Assembly: GCF_023716865.1 (NCBI RefSeq)
Contig: NZ_CP092417.1
Location: 6,364,001-6,428,000, forward strand
Length of the DNA stretch: 64,000 nt
Direction of reading: 5' to 3'
Source of the DNA: Endozoicomonas sp. SCSIO W0465
GTDB lineage: Bacteria > Pseudomonadota > Gammaproteobacteria > Pseudomonadales > Endozoicomonadaceae
Below, piece by piece: positions 9,946 through 18,948 of this stretch. The notes under the pieces are model-generated. The model did not search any database and was not told where the DNA came from. It was given only the letters and a program-made list of their open reading frames with translations. Position 1 is the stretch's first letter; every line of letters starts with the position of its first letter. Both the position numbers and the translations under genes were made by a program.

Positions 9946-11046
9946 ATGCACCATACTGACCAGTTTACCGAAATTGCCTCGTTTACCATCAAACGTCGAA
10001 GTTGCCTTAACCCCAACGGAGAACTGCTGACTGAGCGTGATGTTCAGCCAGATATGCCGCGGTGGATAGCTATCTACAAAGGCATGTTATTAACGCGACT
10101 GTTCGAGCAAAAAGCCGTCAGACTTCAACGGACCGGTCGATTGGGTATTTTTGCTACAGCCTTTGGCCAGGAAGCCATTACTGTTACTCTTGGCCATACG
10201 ATGGAGAAAGAAGACCTGCTTTGTCCCTACTATCGGGATACGGGAGCCCTGCTCCAGAGGGGGGTCACAATGGATGAGTTGTTACTGTATTGGGGTGGAG
10301 ATGAGCGGGGATCACTATTTCACAATGACAGTGATGACTTTCCCATCGCCATTATGGTGGCCAGTCAGTGTCTGCACGCGGCTGGCGTCGCCAAGGCATT
10401 TCAACTGCGTCGGCAGCAACGTGCGGTCATCGCCTCTTGTGGTGATGGCGCCACATCCCGGGGAGATTTTTATGAAGCACTGAATCTTGCCGGTGTGTGG
10501 CAACTGCCTCTGGTGTTTGTTATCAACAATAATCAATGGGCAATCTCAGTTCCTCTGGAACAGCAGACCGCTGCCCGAACGTTGGCTCAAAAAGCCCTGG
10601 CTGCTGAGGTGAGCTGTGAGCAAGTCGATGGCAATGATTGCATGGCCATATATTACGCCATCCGCGAAGCGCTTGATAAAGCCAGAAATAACGGTGGTCC
10701 CACTCTGATTGAGGCATTAACCTATCGGGTGCATGAACATTCCACCGCAGATTCTCCTGAGTATTATCGCAACGATGAACAACAACGGGTTGCCAAACGA
10801 GCCCTGACACTTGATCCTGTGCGTAGATTATCCCGTTTTCTTCGGTCACAGCGGCAGTGGAATGACTGTCTGGAAAACCAGTGGCTCAGGACATGCCGTA
10901 TATTCATTGAAAAAGCAGTCACCCGTTACCTGAGCGTTTCTGCAGACACGCCAGAAAGCATTTTTCGCTACAATTATGCCTCCTGGCCAGAGGTACTGGT
11001 TGCACAGGTAGCAGAGTTGAACGACGATGATCAATCAAACGCCTGA
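9946..11046 (+). CDS. 2-oxoacid dehydrogenase E1 component, alpha subunit
   Basis: A 366-residue thiamine-diphosphate enzyme subunit of the branched-chain/pyruvate/acetoin dehydrogenase E1-alpha type. The ThDP motif begins GDGATSRGDFYEALN (residue 166) and ends INNNQWAIS. A conserved phosphorylation-loop-like HEHSTADSPEYYR follows. With E1-beta it decarboxylates a 2-oxoacid and passes the acyl group to lipoyl-lysine. The start is 2 bp after the lipoyl gene stop, and the stop overlaps the E1-beta start by 20 bp, indicating tight coupling. The branched-chain type is favoured by overall sequence but not proven. Confidence 0.9.
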   Translation: MHHTDQFTEIASFTIKRRSCLNPNGELLTERDVQPDMPRWIAIYKGMLLTRLFEQKAVRLQRTGRLGIFATAFGQEAITVTLGHTMEKEDLLCPYYRDTGALLQRGVTMDELLLYWGGDERGSLFHNDSDDFPIAIMVASQCLHAAGVAKAFQLRRQQRAVIASCGDGATSRGDFYEALNLAGVWQLPLVFVINNNQWAISVPLEQQTAARTLAQKALAAEVSCEQVDGNDCMAIYYAIREALDKARNNGGPTLIEALTYRVHEHSTADSPEYYRNDEQQRVAKRALTLDPVRRLSRFLRSQRQWNDCLENQWLRTCRIFIEKAVTRYLSVSADTPESIFRYNYASWPEVLVAQVAELNDDDQSNA

Positions 11047-12049
11047 AACCATGGTCAATGCCATTAATCGTGCTCTATGTGATGCCATGACCCATGACCA
11101 GGATATCGTCCTTCTGGGCGAGGATATAGCTGCCAAGGGAGGTGTATTTGGTGTTACCCGTGGCTTGCTGGCAGACTTTGGGCCAGAGCGGGTTATTGAT
11201 ACGCCACTGGCTGAAGTTATGTTGGCCGGTATCAGTGTTGGGCTGGCCAGCCAGGGCATAAAACCCGTTGTGGAGTTCCAGTTTTCCGGATTTATCCTGG
11301 CAGCTTTGGAACAAATTGCCTGCCATGCTGCCCGTCTGCGCAGCCGGACCCGGGGCAGACTGAGCTGCCCGGTAGTTTTTCGAGCGCCATATGGCGGCGG
11401 CATTCATGGGCCTGAGCACCATTGCGAAAGCCCTGAGGCGCTGTTCGCTCATCTGCCGGGGCTTCGGGTTGTTATACCATCGTCGCCAGCAAAAGCTTAT
11501 AGTTTGCTGTTGTCGTCCATTGCAGACCCTGACCCGGTGATTTTCCTGGAGCCCAAAAGAGTCTACCGAACTATTCGTGAACCTCTCCCCCCAACCAATA
11601 CCCATTATCCGCTGGATCGCTGTTTTATCCTGCGTTACGGAAGAGATGTAACACTGATCAGCTGGGGGGCATTAATTCAGGAAACTCTGACCGCAGAAGC
11701 GCAATTGCAGCAACAGGGCATTCACTGCGACGTCATTGATGTGGCCACAATAAAACCCCTTGATATAGATACCATTGCCCAATCCGTCCGTAAAACTGGT
11801 CGCTGTCTGATTATTCACGAAGCCGTGCGAACTGGTGGAGTGGGGGCTGAAATTGCGGCACAGATCAGCACACTGGCTTTTCCACACCTGAAAACCCCGC
11901 CAATACGCAAGGCAGGTTTCGATGTTATCACCCCTTACTGTCGCCTGGAGCCCCATTTTATGATTCAACCAGAGCATATTGTTCAGTCAGTGATCCAGCT
12001 AATGAACGACGACGTAATAAAAAAGGGGCTTTTACAGGTTGGCGGATGA
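11027..12049 (+). CDS. 2-oxoacid dehydrogenase E1 component, beta subunit
   Basis: A 340-residue transketolase-like beta subunit: LLGEDIAAKGGVFGVTRGL near the N-terminus, PVVFRAPYGGGIHGPEHH in the middle, and a C-terminal transketolase-C domain (DVIDVATIKPLDID). It pairs with E1-alpha to form the alpha2beta2 ThDP enzyme. Its stop codon lies just before an ISL3 element, so any E2 or E3 gene that once followed has been displaced or lost; none is seen in the window. Confidence 0.9.
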   Translation: MINQTPETMVNAINRALCDAMTHDQDIVLLGEDIAAKGGVFGVTRGLLADFGPERVIDTPLAEVMLAGISVGLASQGIKPVVEFQFSGFILAALEQIACHAARLRSRTRGRLSCPVVFRAPYGGGIHGPEHHCESPEALFAHLPGLRVVIPSSPAKAYSLLLSSIADPDPVIFLEPKRVYRTIREPLPPTNTHYPLDRCFILRYGRDVTLISWGALIQETLTAEAQLQQQGIHCDVIDVATIKPLDIDTIAQSVRKTGRCLIIHEAVRTGGVGAEIAAQISTLAFPHLKTPPIRKAGFDVITPYCRLEPHFMIQPEHIVQSVIQLMNDDVIKKGLLQVGG

Positions 12050-12126
12050 AAAGTGAGGGGTTGCAACAGAAATAGCCTTCAGAGGAAGATTGATTTGTAA
12101 GGATCAAAACTTCTGAAGGATCAGAC

Positions 12127-13353
12127 ATGTCTGCAACCCCATCACTTCGTCCTATGTTCGCATTTCCTGGCTGGGTAATCGAGCGAATTGATATTGACTG
12201 GAATATCAAACATGCCTTTGTCCATCTCCGTCGGGATGGCCGTATACAACACGTCAGATGTAGTAAGTGCGAAACACCTATGGGGCAGATGAAGACAAAC
12301 GATCGAAGCGTTCAGGATCTGCCACTGGGGACTCTTCAGGTAAATCTTCTCTTCACTGCATTTCAAGGGCGTTGCTCTCGTTGCGGTAATATAGAAACAG
12401 TCACGCCTCCGGGGCTTGCACCTAAAGCTCAAGCAACAGAGCGACTTAAAAGGCATGTCAGCCATCTATGCCGCTATATGCCATGTGACAAGGTTCCTGA
12501 ATTCATTGCTATCTCTGGCGGCACCGCTCGTCGCTGGGATAAAGAGATGCTCATGAAGATGCTGCCTGCACCCAAGCGGGATGGTATTCGCGCTCTTCTT
12601 ATCGATGAAAAATCCATTGGTAAGGGGCATCATTTTTTAACCGTTGCTCTGAATGCTGATACCGGTGAAACGCTGTTCCTTGGTGAAGGAAAAAAGAAAG
12701 AAGTTCTGGATCGGTTCCTTTCCAGTCTGACAGAAGAACAAAAAGCAAGCATTGAATGCGTTGGTATTGACCGTGGTGGAAGCTATCAGGCTTCAGTGAG
12801 AGAGCATCTGCCAAACGCCGATATTGTATACGACAAGTTTCATATTATTGCCAATTACAACGATGTGATTGACCAAATCAGGCGCAGGGAGTGGCGACAG
12901 GCAGAAGAAGAGGACAAGCCGTTTATCAAAGGGCAACGCTTTAACCTGTTCAGAAATCCTGAGAATTTAACACCAAAAGGGCAAAGTAATCTGAAGGAGT
13001 TGTTAGCCATGAATGAGGATCTCAATCAGGCATATATCCTGAAAGATATGCTAAAACAGCTATGGACGTACAAATATAAAGCCTGTGCCAGAAAGTGCCT
13101 GGACAACTGGATAGCACTTGCCAAAGAAACAGGGATATCCGAGTTAAAGAAGTTCGCCAAGGGGTTAGACAGAGCTAGAGAAGGGTTACTGTCATACTGC
13201 CAGCATCGTATAACCAGCGCGAAAATCGAAGCCTTCAATGGGGTTATCAAACGGATCATCTATAAAGCATGCGGTTACAATGACCTTGATTACCTATATT
13301 TGAAAAGGCTCTTTTCGAATTCCGAACTGCTGAACTATCCTTGGTGGATATAA
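12127..13353 (+). pseudogene. ISL3-family transposase, C-terminus cut off by an IS1595 element
   Basis: A 408-codon frame. An N-terminal zinc-ribbon-like region (CSKCETPMG, CSRCGNIET) is followed by a DDE core with acidic residues in LLIDEKSIGKG, VGIDRGGSY and SAKIEAFNG. This is the ISL3 family. The last 15 codons (from 13307) are not transposase: they read through the left inverted repeat of the IS1595 element. The native C-terminal tail and the right end of the ISL3 element are missing, so it is probably immobile. The left end lies between the E1-beta stop and 12127 but was not fixed. Confidence 0.85.
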
Positions 13354-14338
13354 TTAGCCATCGCCAGCATTGACCATGAATATAGGCCGAATCTCAGATC
13401 TCATCAGTAATGACACCTGCTTTGAGATGATCCGTGAGAACCGCTGGCCAGATGGCACTGTTCTCTGTCCGCACTGTGATTCTGAGAATGTCAAAAAGAA
13501 TGGACACGACAATGTGCAGGTAGAGTGCCAGCACTATTACTGTAAGTCCTGTAAGCGCTACTTCGATGACCTGACAAATACGGTTTTCGCAGGACACCAC
13601 CGACCACTCAAAGTCTGGATTGCCTGTCTCTATTTAATGGGGCTGAACGTCTCCAACAGCCAGATAGCTCAGGAACTTGATCTGTGTGTCAGTGATGCAC
13701 ACCATATGACCACAGTCTTACGAAATGGTGTTGTTGACCGAAAGCCTGAAGTGATTCTTGATGGCGAAGTTGAATTCGACGAGGTCTACATTGTAGCTGG
13801 TCACAAGGGACACCCTGAAGCATTAAAAAAATCTGGATCGTCCACCGAGAAAAAGAAGGCTTAAAGGCGCTCCGGGCCGTGGGACTCTTGAAAAAGACAA
13901 ACCGCCGGTATTGGGAATGATTCAAAGGGGAGGTCAGGTCATTATCAACATGCTGTCGAACGTTAAGAAGGCGACAATCGAACCATTTATCAAGAAACAC
14001 GTAGCCCCACAGAGCCAGATTTATACCGATGAATACAACATCTATGATGACCTTGAAAGCTGGGGCTTCAGACATAAAACGGTCTGTCACGGCAAAGGTG
14101 AGTATGCTCGTGATGATGACAAAGACGGTATTTACGAGGTGCATGTTAATACTATGGAGGGGTTTTGGTCACTTCTACGCTCGTGGCTAAGGCCTCACAG
14201 GGGAATATCCCAAGAGGCTTTACCCCTTTACCTTGGCTTTTTTGAGTTTTTGCATAATATTGGCCGAAGAGGCAAAAGTCTTCTTCAGCCCTTAGTCAAC
14301 TTGCTGGTTACATAGCAGTCTGGAATTGGAAAAGAGCC
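13307..14338 (+). mobile_element. IS1595-family insertion sequence
   Basis: A 1032-bp element bounded by 25-bp inverted repeats: left GGCTCTTTTCGAATTCCGAA + CTGCT, right (as reverse complement) GGCTCTTTTCCAATTCCAGA + CTGCT. The flanking 8-mers differ (TTTGAAAA and TAACTTTT), so there is no target duplication. The left flank is ISL3 and the right flank is IS21 istA, which suggests recombination between two copies or an adjacent deletion. Its ends match those of the MITEs at 36.4, 36.8 and 54.6 kb. Confidence 0.9.
13376..14315 (+). pseudogene. IS1595-family transposase with a +1 frameshift
   Basis: The first part has the zinc ribbon CPHCDSENVKK..CKSC and the first catalytic Asp region (GEVEFDEVYIVAGHKGHPEA). 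It runs into a TAA at 13861. The second part continues in another frame with KGAPGRGTLEKDKPPVLG, then YTDEYNIYDDL and the NTMEGFWSLLRSWLR region with the last acidic residue. The frames meet in an A7 run at 13825-13831; one extra base explains it. This could be a dead copy, a sequencing error in the homopolymer, or less likely programmed slippage. Confidence 0.85.
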
Positions 14339-14740
14339 TAACTTTTCACCTGCATTGTGCAGCTGTCGCATAGATCGCTTTTGACAACCACGCCACTGAT
14401 TGTAACGGTGACAGTACTGGGCATAGCTGTAGGCATTGAGGGGGTGGGCCTGACAGTATTCTTCCCAGAGTCGTTGTTTGGTCACTTCCTTGCGCTTCAG
14501 TTCCTGATGCACCTCAGCCCAGTCAGGATCAATCAACCCTTTTCGATTGGCTATCGAGGCATCGGGAAACAGCGCCTGAATAAGCTCAGGCTCAGATATA
14601 TCCTCTGCCAGGGGCCAGCTTAATTCCGATTCCTGAAAGGCCTTAACGTAGTTGGATACCGTCCCCACACTGACCCGTACACTGCGGGAAATTTGTCGGA
14701 AGCTGAGTTGGCTGCCAAACCGCATCCGGAGTATTTCTAG

Positions 14741-16455
14741 GAGGCTGTCCGAGAACTAGCTATTGAAAAAACGAAAGCTTCAGCATTTTCTTGGCTGATC
14801 AAATATTGACCTAAATTTAGCCTGTTTTAGGGTAAAAATTGCGTTTTTTACCCTTTTGCTTGCCTTTATGCTGCCATTTTAAGCCTTTTTGCTTCTTCAA
14901 GACGGATTGATCCCGTTTGAAACCAATTTGACAATTTTTTTGAAATTATAAGCACTGCAGACCAGTGAAAATTCTCCAGCCACTTTTTCCTTACCCCGGA
15001 CACTGAACCCTCTGAATCCTGAGTTCTTGATTTGGCCAAAAGGCGGTTCCGCAATACCTTGCGACGCTCATAAACCGCTTTGGCCTCTTTGGTTTCCATT
15101 TTGCGGTTCATCGCCTGGCGTATGGCTTCGTGGCGGTCTGTGCGAATCACTTTCCCCGGGTCTTTGTTGTCACCACTGCACCTTTTACGTAACGGGCAAT
15201 CCCGGCAGATATCTTTACTGACGCGGTAGCTTTTGTGTTTTGCTTTGCTAGCCGTGTTATAAATCAGCTTCTCACCGGCAGGGCAGGTAAAGCTGTCGTC
15301 TGCTTCATGGTAAATAAAATCCGCTTTGACAAACTTTCTGTCAGAGTCTTCCAGTCCCTCTGTTGCAGGCTTCTCCTGTCGATCCGTAGCCATGTAAGCG
15401 TCAATGTTCGCATCATCAAACGCTTGCAGGTTGGGCCCTGAGTAATAGCCATTATCCTCACTCATTTTGCCAATGGACGCGTTATCTGTTGCTTCTGCAA
15501 TGGCTTCAAGTGCAGGCTTTACTTCCTGCTTGTCATTGGCATGCTGGCTGATGTGCTGGCCAACAATGATACCATTATCGCTGTCGACGCTGATCTGGGC
15601 GTTATAACTGTACTGATAGCCACTGCCTTTTTTACCCATGATCCTGGCATCATGATCAGCAAAGCTGATTTGCTTTTTGTCGTCTATCGGCTTATCGGGA
15701 TTCAGGGCCTGTTCCCGTTCTTCAAGCGCTTTTTTGGCCTCCTGGATTTTCTCTAACCGTTCCTGCTTGAATTGCAAGTCTTCAGGAATGCTGTAGCCAG
15801 TCTCCTGCTGATAAGCATCGTCCTCTTCACTGTCACTGGTTTCGGCTTTTTTAATCAGGGCCTCAACTTCAGCCATTAATTCAGCTTCTTTGGCCTTAAG
15901 TCGTGCGTAGCTCATGGCCTTATGCTTTGATGAGTCGGCTTTGAATTTGGAACCATCAAGAGCGATGTGGCCCAGCGAGGCCATCTGTAGTTCCCGGGCG
16001 AGCAGCACGCTCTGTTTGAAACTGCTTTTAAAAAAGGTGGCCTGGTTTTTACGAAAGTCACTGAGCACCCGGAAATTTGGGCAGTGCTGTTTGGCGATAT
16101 ACATGAAAGCCAAGTCCTGATTGCAGCGCCGTTCAATCTCCCTGGAGCTGAACACACCATGGCTATAGGCATAGATCAGGATCGATATAATCAGTCGTGG
16201 GTGGTAGGCATTCTGGCCAAGATGGTGATACTGCTTTTCCACTTCAGAGGTGTCGATATGCTTGAAGATATCTTCAAAAACGAAGCAATCATGATCTGGT
16301 GGCAGCAGGTCGAAGATGTTCGATGGGAACATCAGGTGCTGGTCAAAATCAGCAGGGTTATCTTTGAATTTGATTGATGACATCCGTTTCGGCAACAATA
16401 AAGTGGGCAGAAGATGCCTGATTATACTTAATCAGGCTATTCTCGGACAGCCTCC
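14741..16455 (-). mobile_element. IS1182-family insertion sequence with CTAG target duplication
   Basis: A 1715-bp element with perfect 15-bp terminal inverted repeats (GAGGCTGTCCGAGAA), flanked on both sides by CTAG (14737-14740 and 16456-16459). Removing it plus one CTAG rejoins the istA reading frame exactly, which proves both boundaries. Confidence 0.95.
14866..16383 (-). CDS. IS1182-family transposase
   Basis: About 505 aa from the ATG at 16383. An N-terminal transposase domain (HPRLIISILIYAYSHGVFSSREIE) is followed by a catalytic core with IALDGSKFKADSSK, a charged coiled-coil insert (about 165-235), YSYNAQISVDSDNGI and SEDNGYYSG. A C-terminal zinc-binding-like segment has CPAGEKLIYN and CRDCPLRKRCSG. 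The frame is intact and the element is likely active. It reads the same way as the istA gene it interrupts. Confidence 0.93.
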   Translation of the reverse strand: MSSIKFKDNPADFDQHLMFPSNIFDLLPPDHDCFVFEDIFKHIDTSEVEKQYHHLGQNAYHPRLIISILIYAYSHGVFSSREIERRCNQDLAFMYIAKQHCPNFRVLSDFRKNQATFFKSSFKQSVLLARELQMASLGHIALDGSKFKADSSKHKAMSYARLKAKEAELMAEVEALIKKAETSDSEEDDAYQQETGYSIPEDLQFKQERLEKIQEAKKALEEREQALNPDKPIDDKKQISFADHDARIMGKKGSGYQYSYNAQISVDSDNGIIVGQHISQHANDKQEVKPALEAIAEATDNASIGKMSEDNGYYSGPNLQAFDDANIDAYMATDRQEKPATEGLEDSDRKFVKADFIYHEADDSFTCPAGEKLIYNTASKAKHKSYRVSKDICRDCPLRKRCSGDNKDPGKVIRTDRHEAIRQAMNRKMETKEAKAVYERRKVLRNRLLAKSRTQDSEGSVSGVRKKWLENFHWSAVLIISKKLSNWFQTGSIRLEEAKRLKMAA

Positions 16456-16639
16456 TAGTAGCTTACGCATGGTAATCCTGTTTTCTGTCATGGCCGGTTC
16501 CCTCTCTTGGTACAGATAAGAACGGCCAAAGTTATGGAAAATCAATGCATAAGAAGATATTTGTTAGCTGTATTAGACCGGTTTATGGTCTGTTGAACAG
16601 CGTTTCTGGAAGCTTGAACGGTGATTCTGGAAATCATCA

Positions 16640-16737
16640 AAAAGTGTTCAAAAGAAACCAGAATAGGTGTTCAAGTGTTACCAGAATGGGTGTTCAAGTG
16701 TTACCAGAATGAGTGTTCAAGAGTTACCAGAATATGC
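16640..16737. repeat. IS21-type terminal repeat cluster
   Basis: Upstream of the istA start lie three to four imperfect direct copies of a 21-23 bp unit (GTGTTCAAGTGTTACCAGAA). Repeated transposase-binding units at the ends are normal for the IS21 family. The last copy marks the end of the IS21 element; directly after it the truncated bdhA sequence begins. Confidence 0.8.
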
Positions 16738-17068
16738 AAAGAGCGCCTATATCGCAGCGAAGCACGGTCTGCTCGGTTTTAGTAAAACCATTGCGTTAGA
16801 AGTGGCCGAGTACGACATCACCATTAACACTATTTGTCCAGCCTATGTAAAAACGCCGCTAGTGGAAAAGCAGATTGCTGACCAGGCTAAGTACTACGGT
16901 ATCAGCGAAGATGAAGTGATCAGTAAGATTATGCTGGCCCCGATGCCGAAGCAAAGTTTTATTTCGTTGGAAGAGGTTACTGGTAGCGTTTTGTTTTTGT
17001 TGAACCCAGTGAGCCGAAATATGACGGGGCAGACAATAGTGTTGGATGGAGCCTGGACCGCCCGCTAA
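16738..17068 (+). pseudogene. bdhA: D-3-hydroxybutyrate dehydrogenase, C-terminal fragment
   Basis: About 110 codons of an SDR: the catalytic SAYIAAKHG (Tyr-x3-Lys), ICPAYVKTPLVEKQI and MTGQTIVLDGAWTAR at the C-terminus match 3-hydroxybutyrate dehydrogenase. The NAD-binding half is missing because the IS21 end lies directly upstream. BdhA oxidises 3-hydroxybutyrate released from PHB, which fits the neighbouring pha genes. The fragment cannot be functional. It is convergent with phaR. Confidence 0.85.
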
Positions 17069-17077
17069 TTCATCGGC

Positions 17078-17518
17078 TTATTTTTCCTCATTATCTGAGT
17101 CTTGGTGGGTGAATTTTTGCCAAGTGTCGAGGTTTTGTTCCATGATTTTACTGATCATGCCGATAGGACCAGCATCAATCATATTTTTAAGCAAGCCTTG
17201 CATCGTATCCTGTTGCTTGAGGAAGTGGTTCAGACTCTGCTCCAGGTATTGACGTAAAAAAACTTGCATATCATCGCCGTAAAAACGAATCAGTTGTTTC
17301 AGCAACGTATCTGTAAGCAATGATTGCTCGTTACTACTCTCCTGTTCACTGATGATCTGCAGGAGAATGCTCTTGGTGATGTCATCGCCAGTTTTAGAAT
17401 CAACTACTGCAAAGTCAATATGCTCCAGAGTTAATAATTTTACATAGTCAAGATTAACGTACTGACTCTGAGATGTGTCGTACAATCGTCGGTTGGGATA
17501 CTTTTTGATTGTGATCAA
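17078..17518 (-). CDS. phaR: Polyhydroxyalkanoate synthesis repressor PhaR
   Basis: A 146-residue protein beginning MITIKKYPNRRLYDTSQSQY, the conserved DNA-binding PHB/PHA accumulation regulator domain, followed by the second conserved segment (LTDTLLKQLIRFYGDDMQVFLRQYLEQSL). PhaR binds PHA granules and, when free, represses phasin and its own gene. It lies downstream of phaC in the same orientation, now separated from it by the IS3 element. Confidence 0.93.
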   Translation of the reverse strand: MITIKKYPNRRLYDTSQSQYVNLDYVKLLTLEHIDFAVVDSKTGDDITKSILLQIISEQESSNEQSLLTDTLLKQLIRFYGDDMQVFLRQYLEQSLNHFLKQQDTMQGLLKNMIDAGPIGMISKIMEQNLDTWQKFTHQDSDNEEK

Positions 17519-17687
17519 AGCCAGCTCCTACATGGTGAAGGTTGAAGAAAACATTAAGGGAGCAGGTAACTTCAAAGTAGCGGTTCCCTCAATATCCCGT
17601 TGGAGGATAAATTCACAGCATAAAAAACCACGATTATGATGGATCGTGGCATTAATGAGAATACTGATTGGTCAATAATTGTAGTGG

Positions 17688-18509
17688 TCAACCAATTCCG
17701 GACAGTAACTTAGTTTGTTCCTCTGCCAAGGCTGGAGGAACACCATCGTTATATTGATGTGGCCGTTGATAGTTGTAGTATTCCATCAGGTAATGACCAA
17801 TATCTTTTCTGGCCTCAGCCAGCGACATGTAGCCAGTCGACGGTACCCATTCAGTTTTCAAGATTCTAAACAAACGTTCCATTGGGGAATTGTCCCAGCA
17901 ATTCCCTCGTCGACTCATGCTTTGAGTCATACGATAGCGCCACAGACGCTGTCTGAACTTACGACTTGTATACTGACTCCCTTGATCCGAGTGGAACAGC
18001 ACTTTGCAAGGCTTTCCCCTTAGCTGGTAAGCCATATCCAAAGCCTTGACCACCAAATCTGCATCAGGGTTGTCTGACAAGCTCCAACCGATGACCCGGC
18101 GAGCATAAAGGTCAATCACTACAGCAAGATAACGCCAGCGCCCCCCAGCCCAGATATAAGTGATATCTCCGCACCAGGCTTCATTTGGAGTCGCTCTGTC
18201 GAACTGCCTGTTCAGAATATTGGGAATATCTGGTCTTTCAATCGTTGCCACCTTATATGAGTGAGAGCCTGGCTGTTTACAGGTCAACCCGGCTTCTTTC
18301 ATCAGCTGGCGAACTTTGTACCGACCAATCGTATAACCTCGATCCCGCATCATGCCGAGCAGTGTTCTACTGCCTGCTGATGTCCGACTTTGATTGAACA
18401 AATGATTAACTTCACTGCGCAGTTTCAAACGCTCAGAGTTGATTCGTTTTTTGCTTTTCAGATACTCGTAAAAACAAGAGGCTGGTACATCAAATACTGA
18501 ACAGACCAT
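17688..18509 (-). CDS. IS3-family transposase orfB (integrase core)
   Basis: A 273-residue frame with the IS3 orfB HTH_21 segment (SRTSAGSRTLLGMMRDRGYTIG) and an rve integrase core with the DDE triad in WCGDITYIW, FHSDQGSQYTS and SPMERLFRILKTEW. It is normally made as an OrfAB fusion by -1 frameshifting from orfA; an A6G run inside orfA could serve. The frame is intact. Confidence 0.93.
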   Translation of the reverse strand: MVCSVFDVPASCFYEYLKSKKRINSERLKLRSEVNHLFNQSRTSAGSRTLLGMMRDRGYTIGRYKVRQLMKEAGLTCKQPGSHSYKVATIERPDIPNILNRQFDRATPNEAWCGDITYIWAGGRWRYLAVVIDLYARRVIGWSLSDNPDADLVVKALDMAYQLRGKPCKVLFHSDQGSQYTSRKFRQRLWRYRMTQSMSRRGNCWDNSPMERLFRILKTEWVPSTGYMSLAEARKDIGHYLMEYYNYQRPHQYNDGVPPALAEEQTKLLSGIG

Positions 18510-18541
18510 GGAAACAGCTTCGCACTCCCTTAACTGGTCTA

Positions 18542-18850
18542 TCAGTGCATACGTTCGAATTCGTCTGACATCAAGAGAGCCGTAGCCTTTTTTAATATCG
18601 CCTTTTCTCTTTCCAGGCGATTAACCCGAGCTTCAAGTTCCTGAATTTTCCACTGCTCAGGTGTCAATGCCGGGTTGTTAGGAGTATCACCCCCTCGCTC
18701 CTTTTCCAACTGTTTTACCCAGCGGCGCAGGACGTTTTCAGTAACACCGATAGACTTGCCAGCTTCAGGGACTGAGTAGCCCTGATCAAGAACCAGGCGG
18801 GCAGCTTCCAGCTTAAATTCTGCTGTATATGAACGACGCTGTCTTGTCAT
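18542..18850 (-). CDS. IS3-family transposase orfA
   Basis: A 102-residue protein with an N-terminal helix-turn-helix (YTAEFKLEAARLVLDQGYSVPEAGKSIGV) and a C-terminal leucine-zipper-like coiled coil (IQELEARVNRLEREKAILKKATALL). It precedes orfB in the usual arrangement. OrfA provides DNA binding and multimerisation. Confidence 0.93.
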   Translation of the reverse strand: MTRQRRSYTAEFKLEAARLVLDQGYSVPEAGKSIGVTENVLRRWVKQLEKERGGDTPNNPALTPEQWKIQELEARVNRLEREKAILKKATALLMSDEFERMH

Positions 18851-18948
18851 TAAACACCTCTTCTAAGGTGGCAACTTTACCACCTAAAATGGTGTCCGGG
18901 ATCATTTAACCACTACAAATTACAGGCGATATCAATCTTGATATTGTT

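Larger units (their letters stand above)
14339..16491 (-). pseudogene. IS21-family istA transposase, 5' fragment, itself split by an IS1182 element
   Basis: Reading leftwards, MTENRITMRKLL starts at 16491. It is interrupted at a CTAG site by the IS1182 element, then continues from 14740 as EILRMRFGSQLSFRQIS with a helix-turn-helix (VSVGTVSNYVKAF) and the conserved NAYSYAQYCHRYNQW segment, ending at about GEKL. The remaining two thirds, with the catalytic DDE core, and the helper ATPase istB are absent: the gene ends at the IS1595 right end. About 147 codons survive. Confidence 0.85.
17680..18917 (-). mobile_element. IS3-family insertion sequence with AAT target duplication
   Basis: A 1238-bp element. 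The left end TGTAGTGGTcAACCAATTCCGGACA pairs with the right end (reverse complement TGTAGTGGTTAAATGATCCCGGACA). Both sides are flanked by AAT, a 3-bp duplication typical of the IS3 family. It sits between phaC and phaR and carries orfA and orfB. Confidence 0.93.

Noticed and set aside
13825..13831. Programmed frameshifting in the IS1595 transposase
   Set aside because: The A7 run would allow it, but the family is normally single-frame and other genes in the window show similar one-base excesses.
16640..16737. Short direct repeats that look like a mini CRISPR array
   Set aside because: The units are adjacent, lack spacers of regular length and sit at the end of an IS21 element upstream of istA, where such repeats bind transposase.
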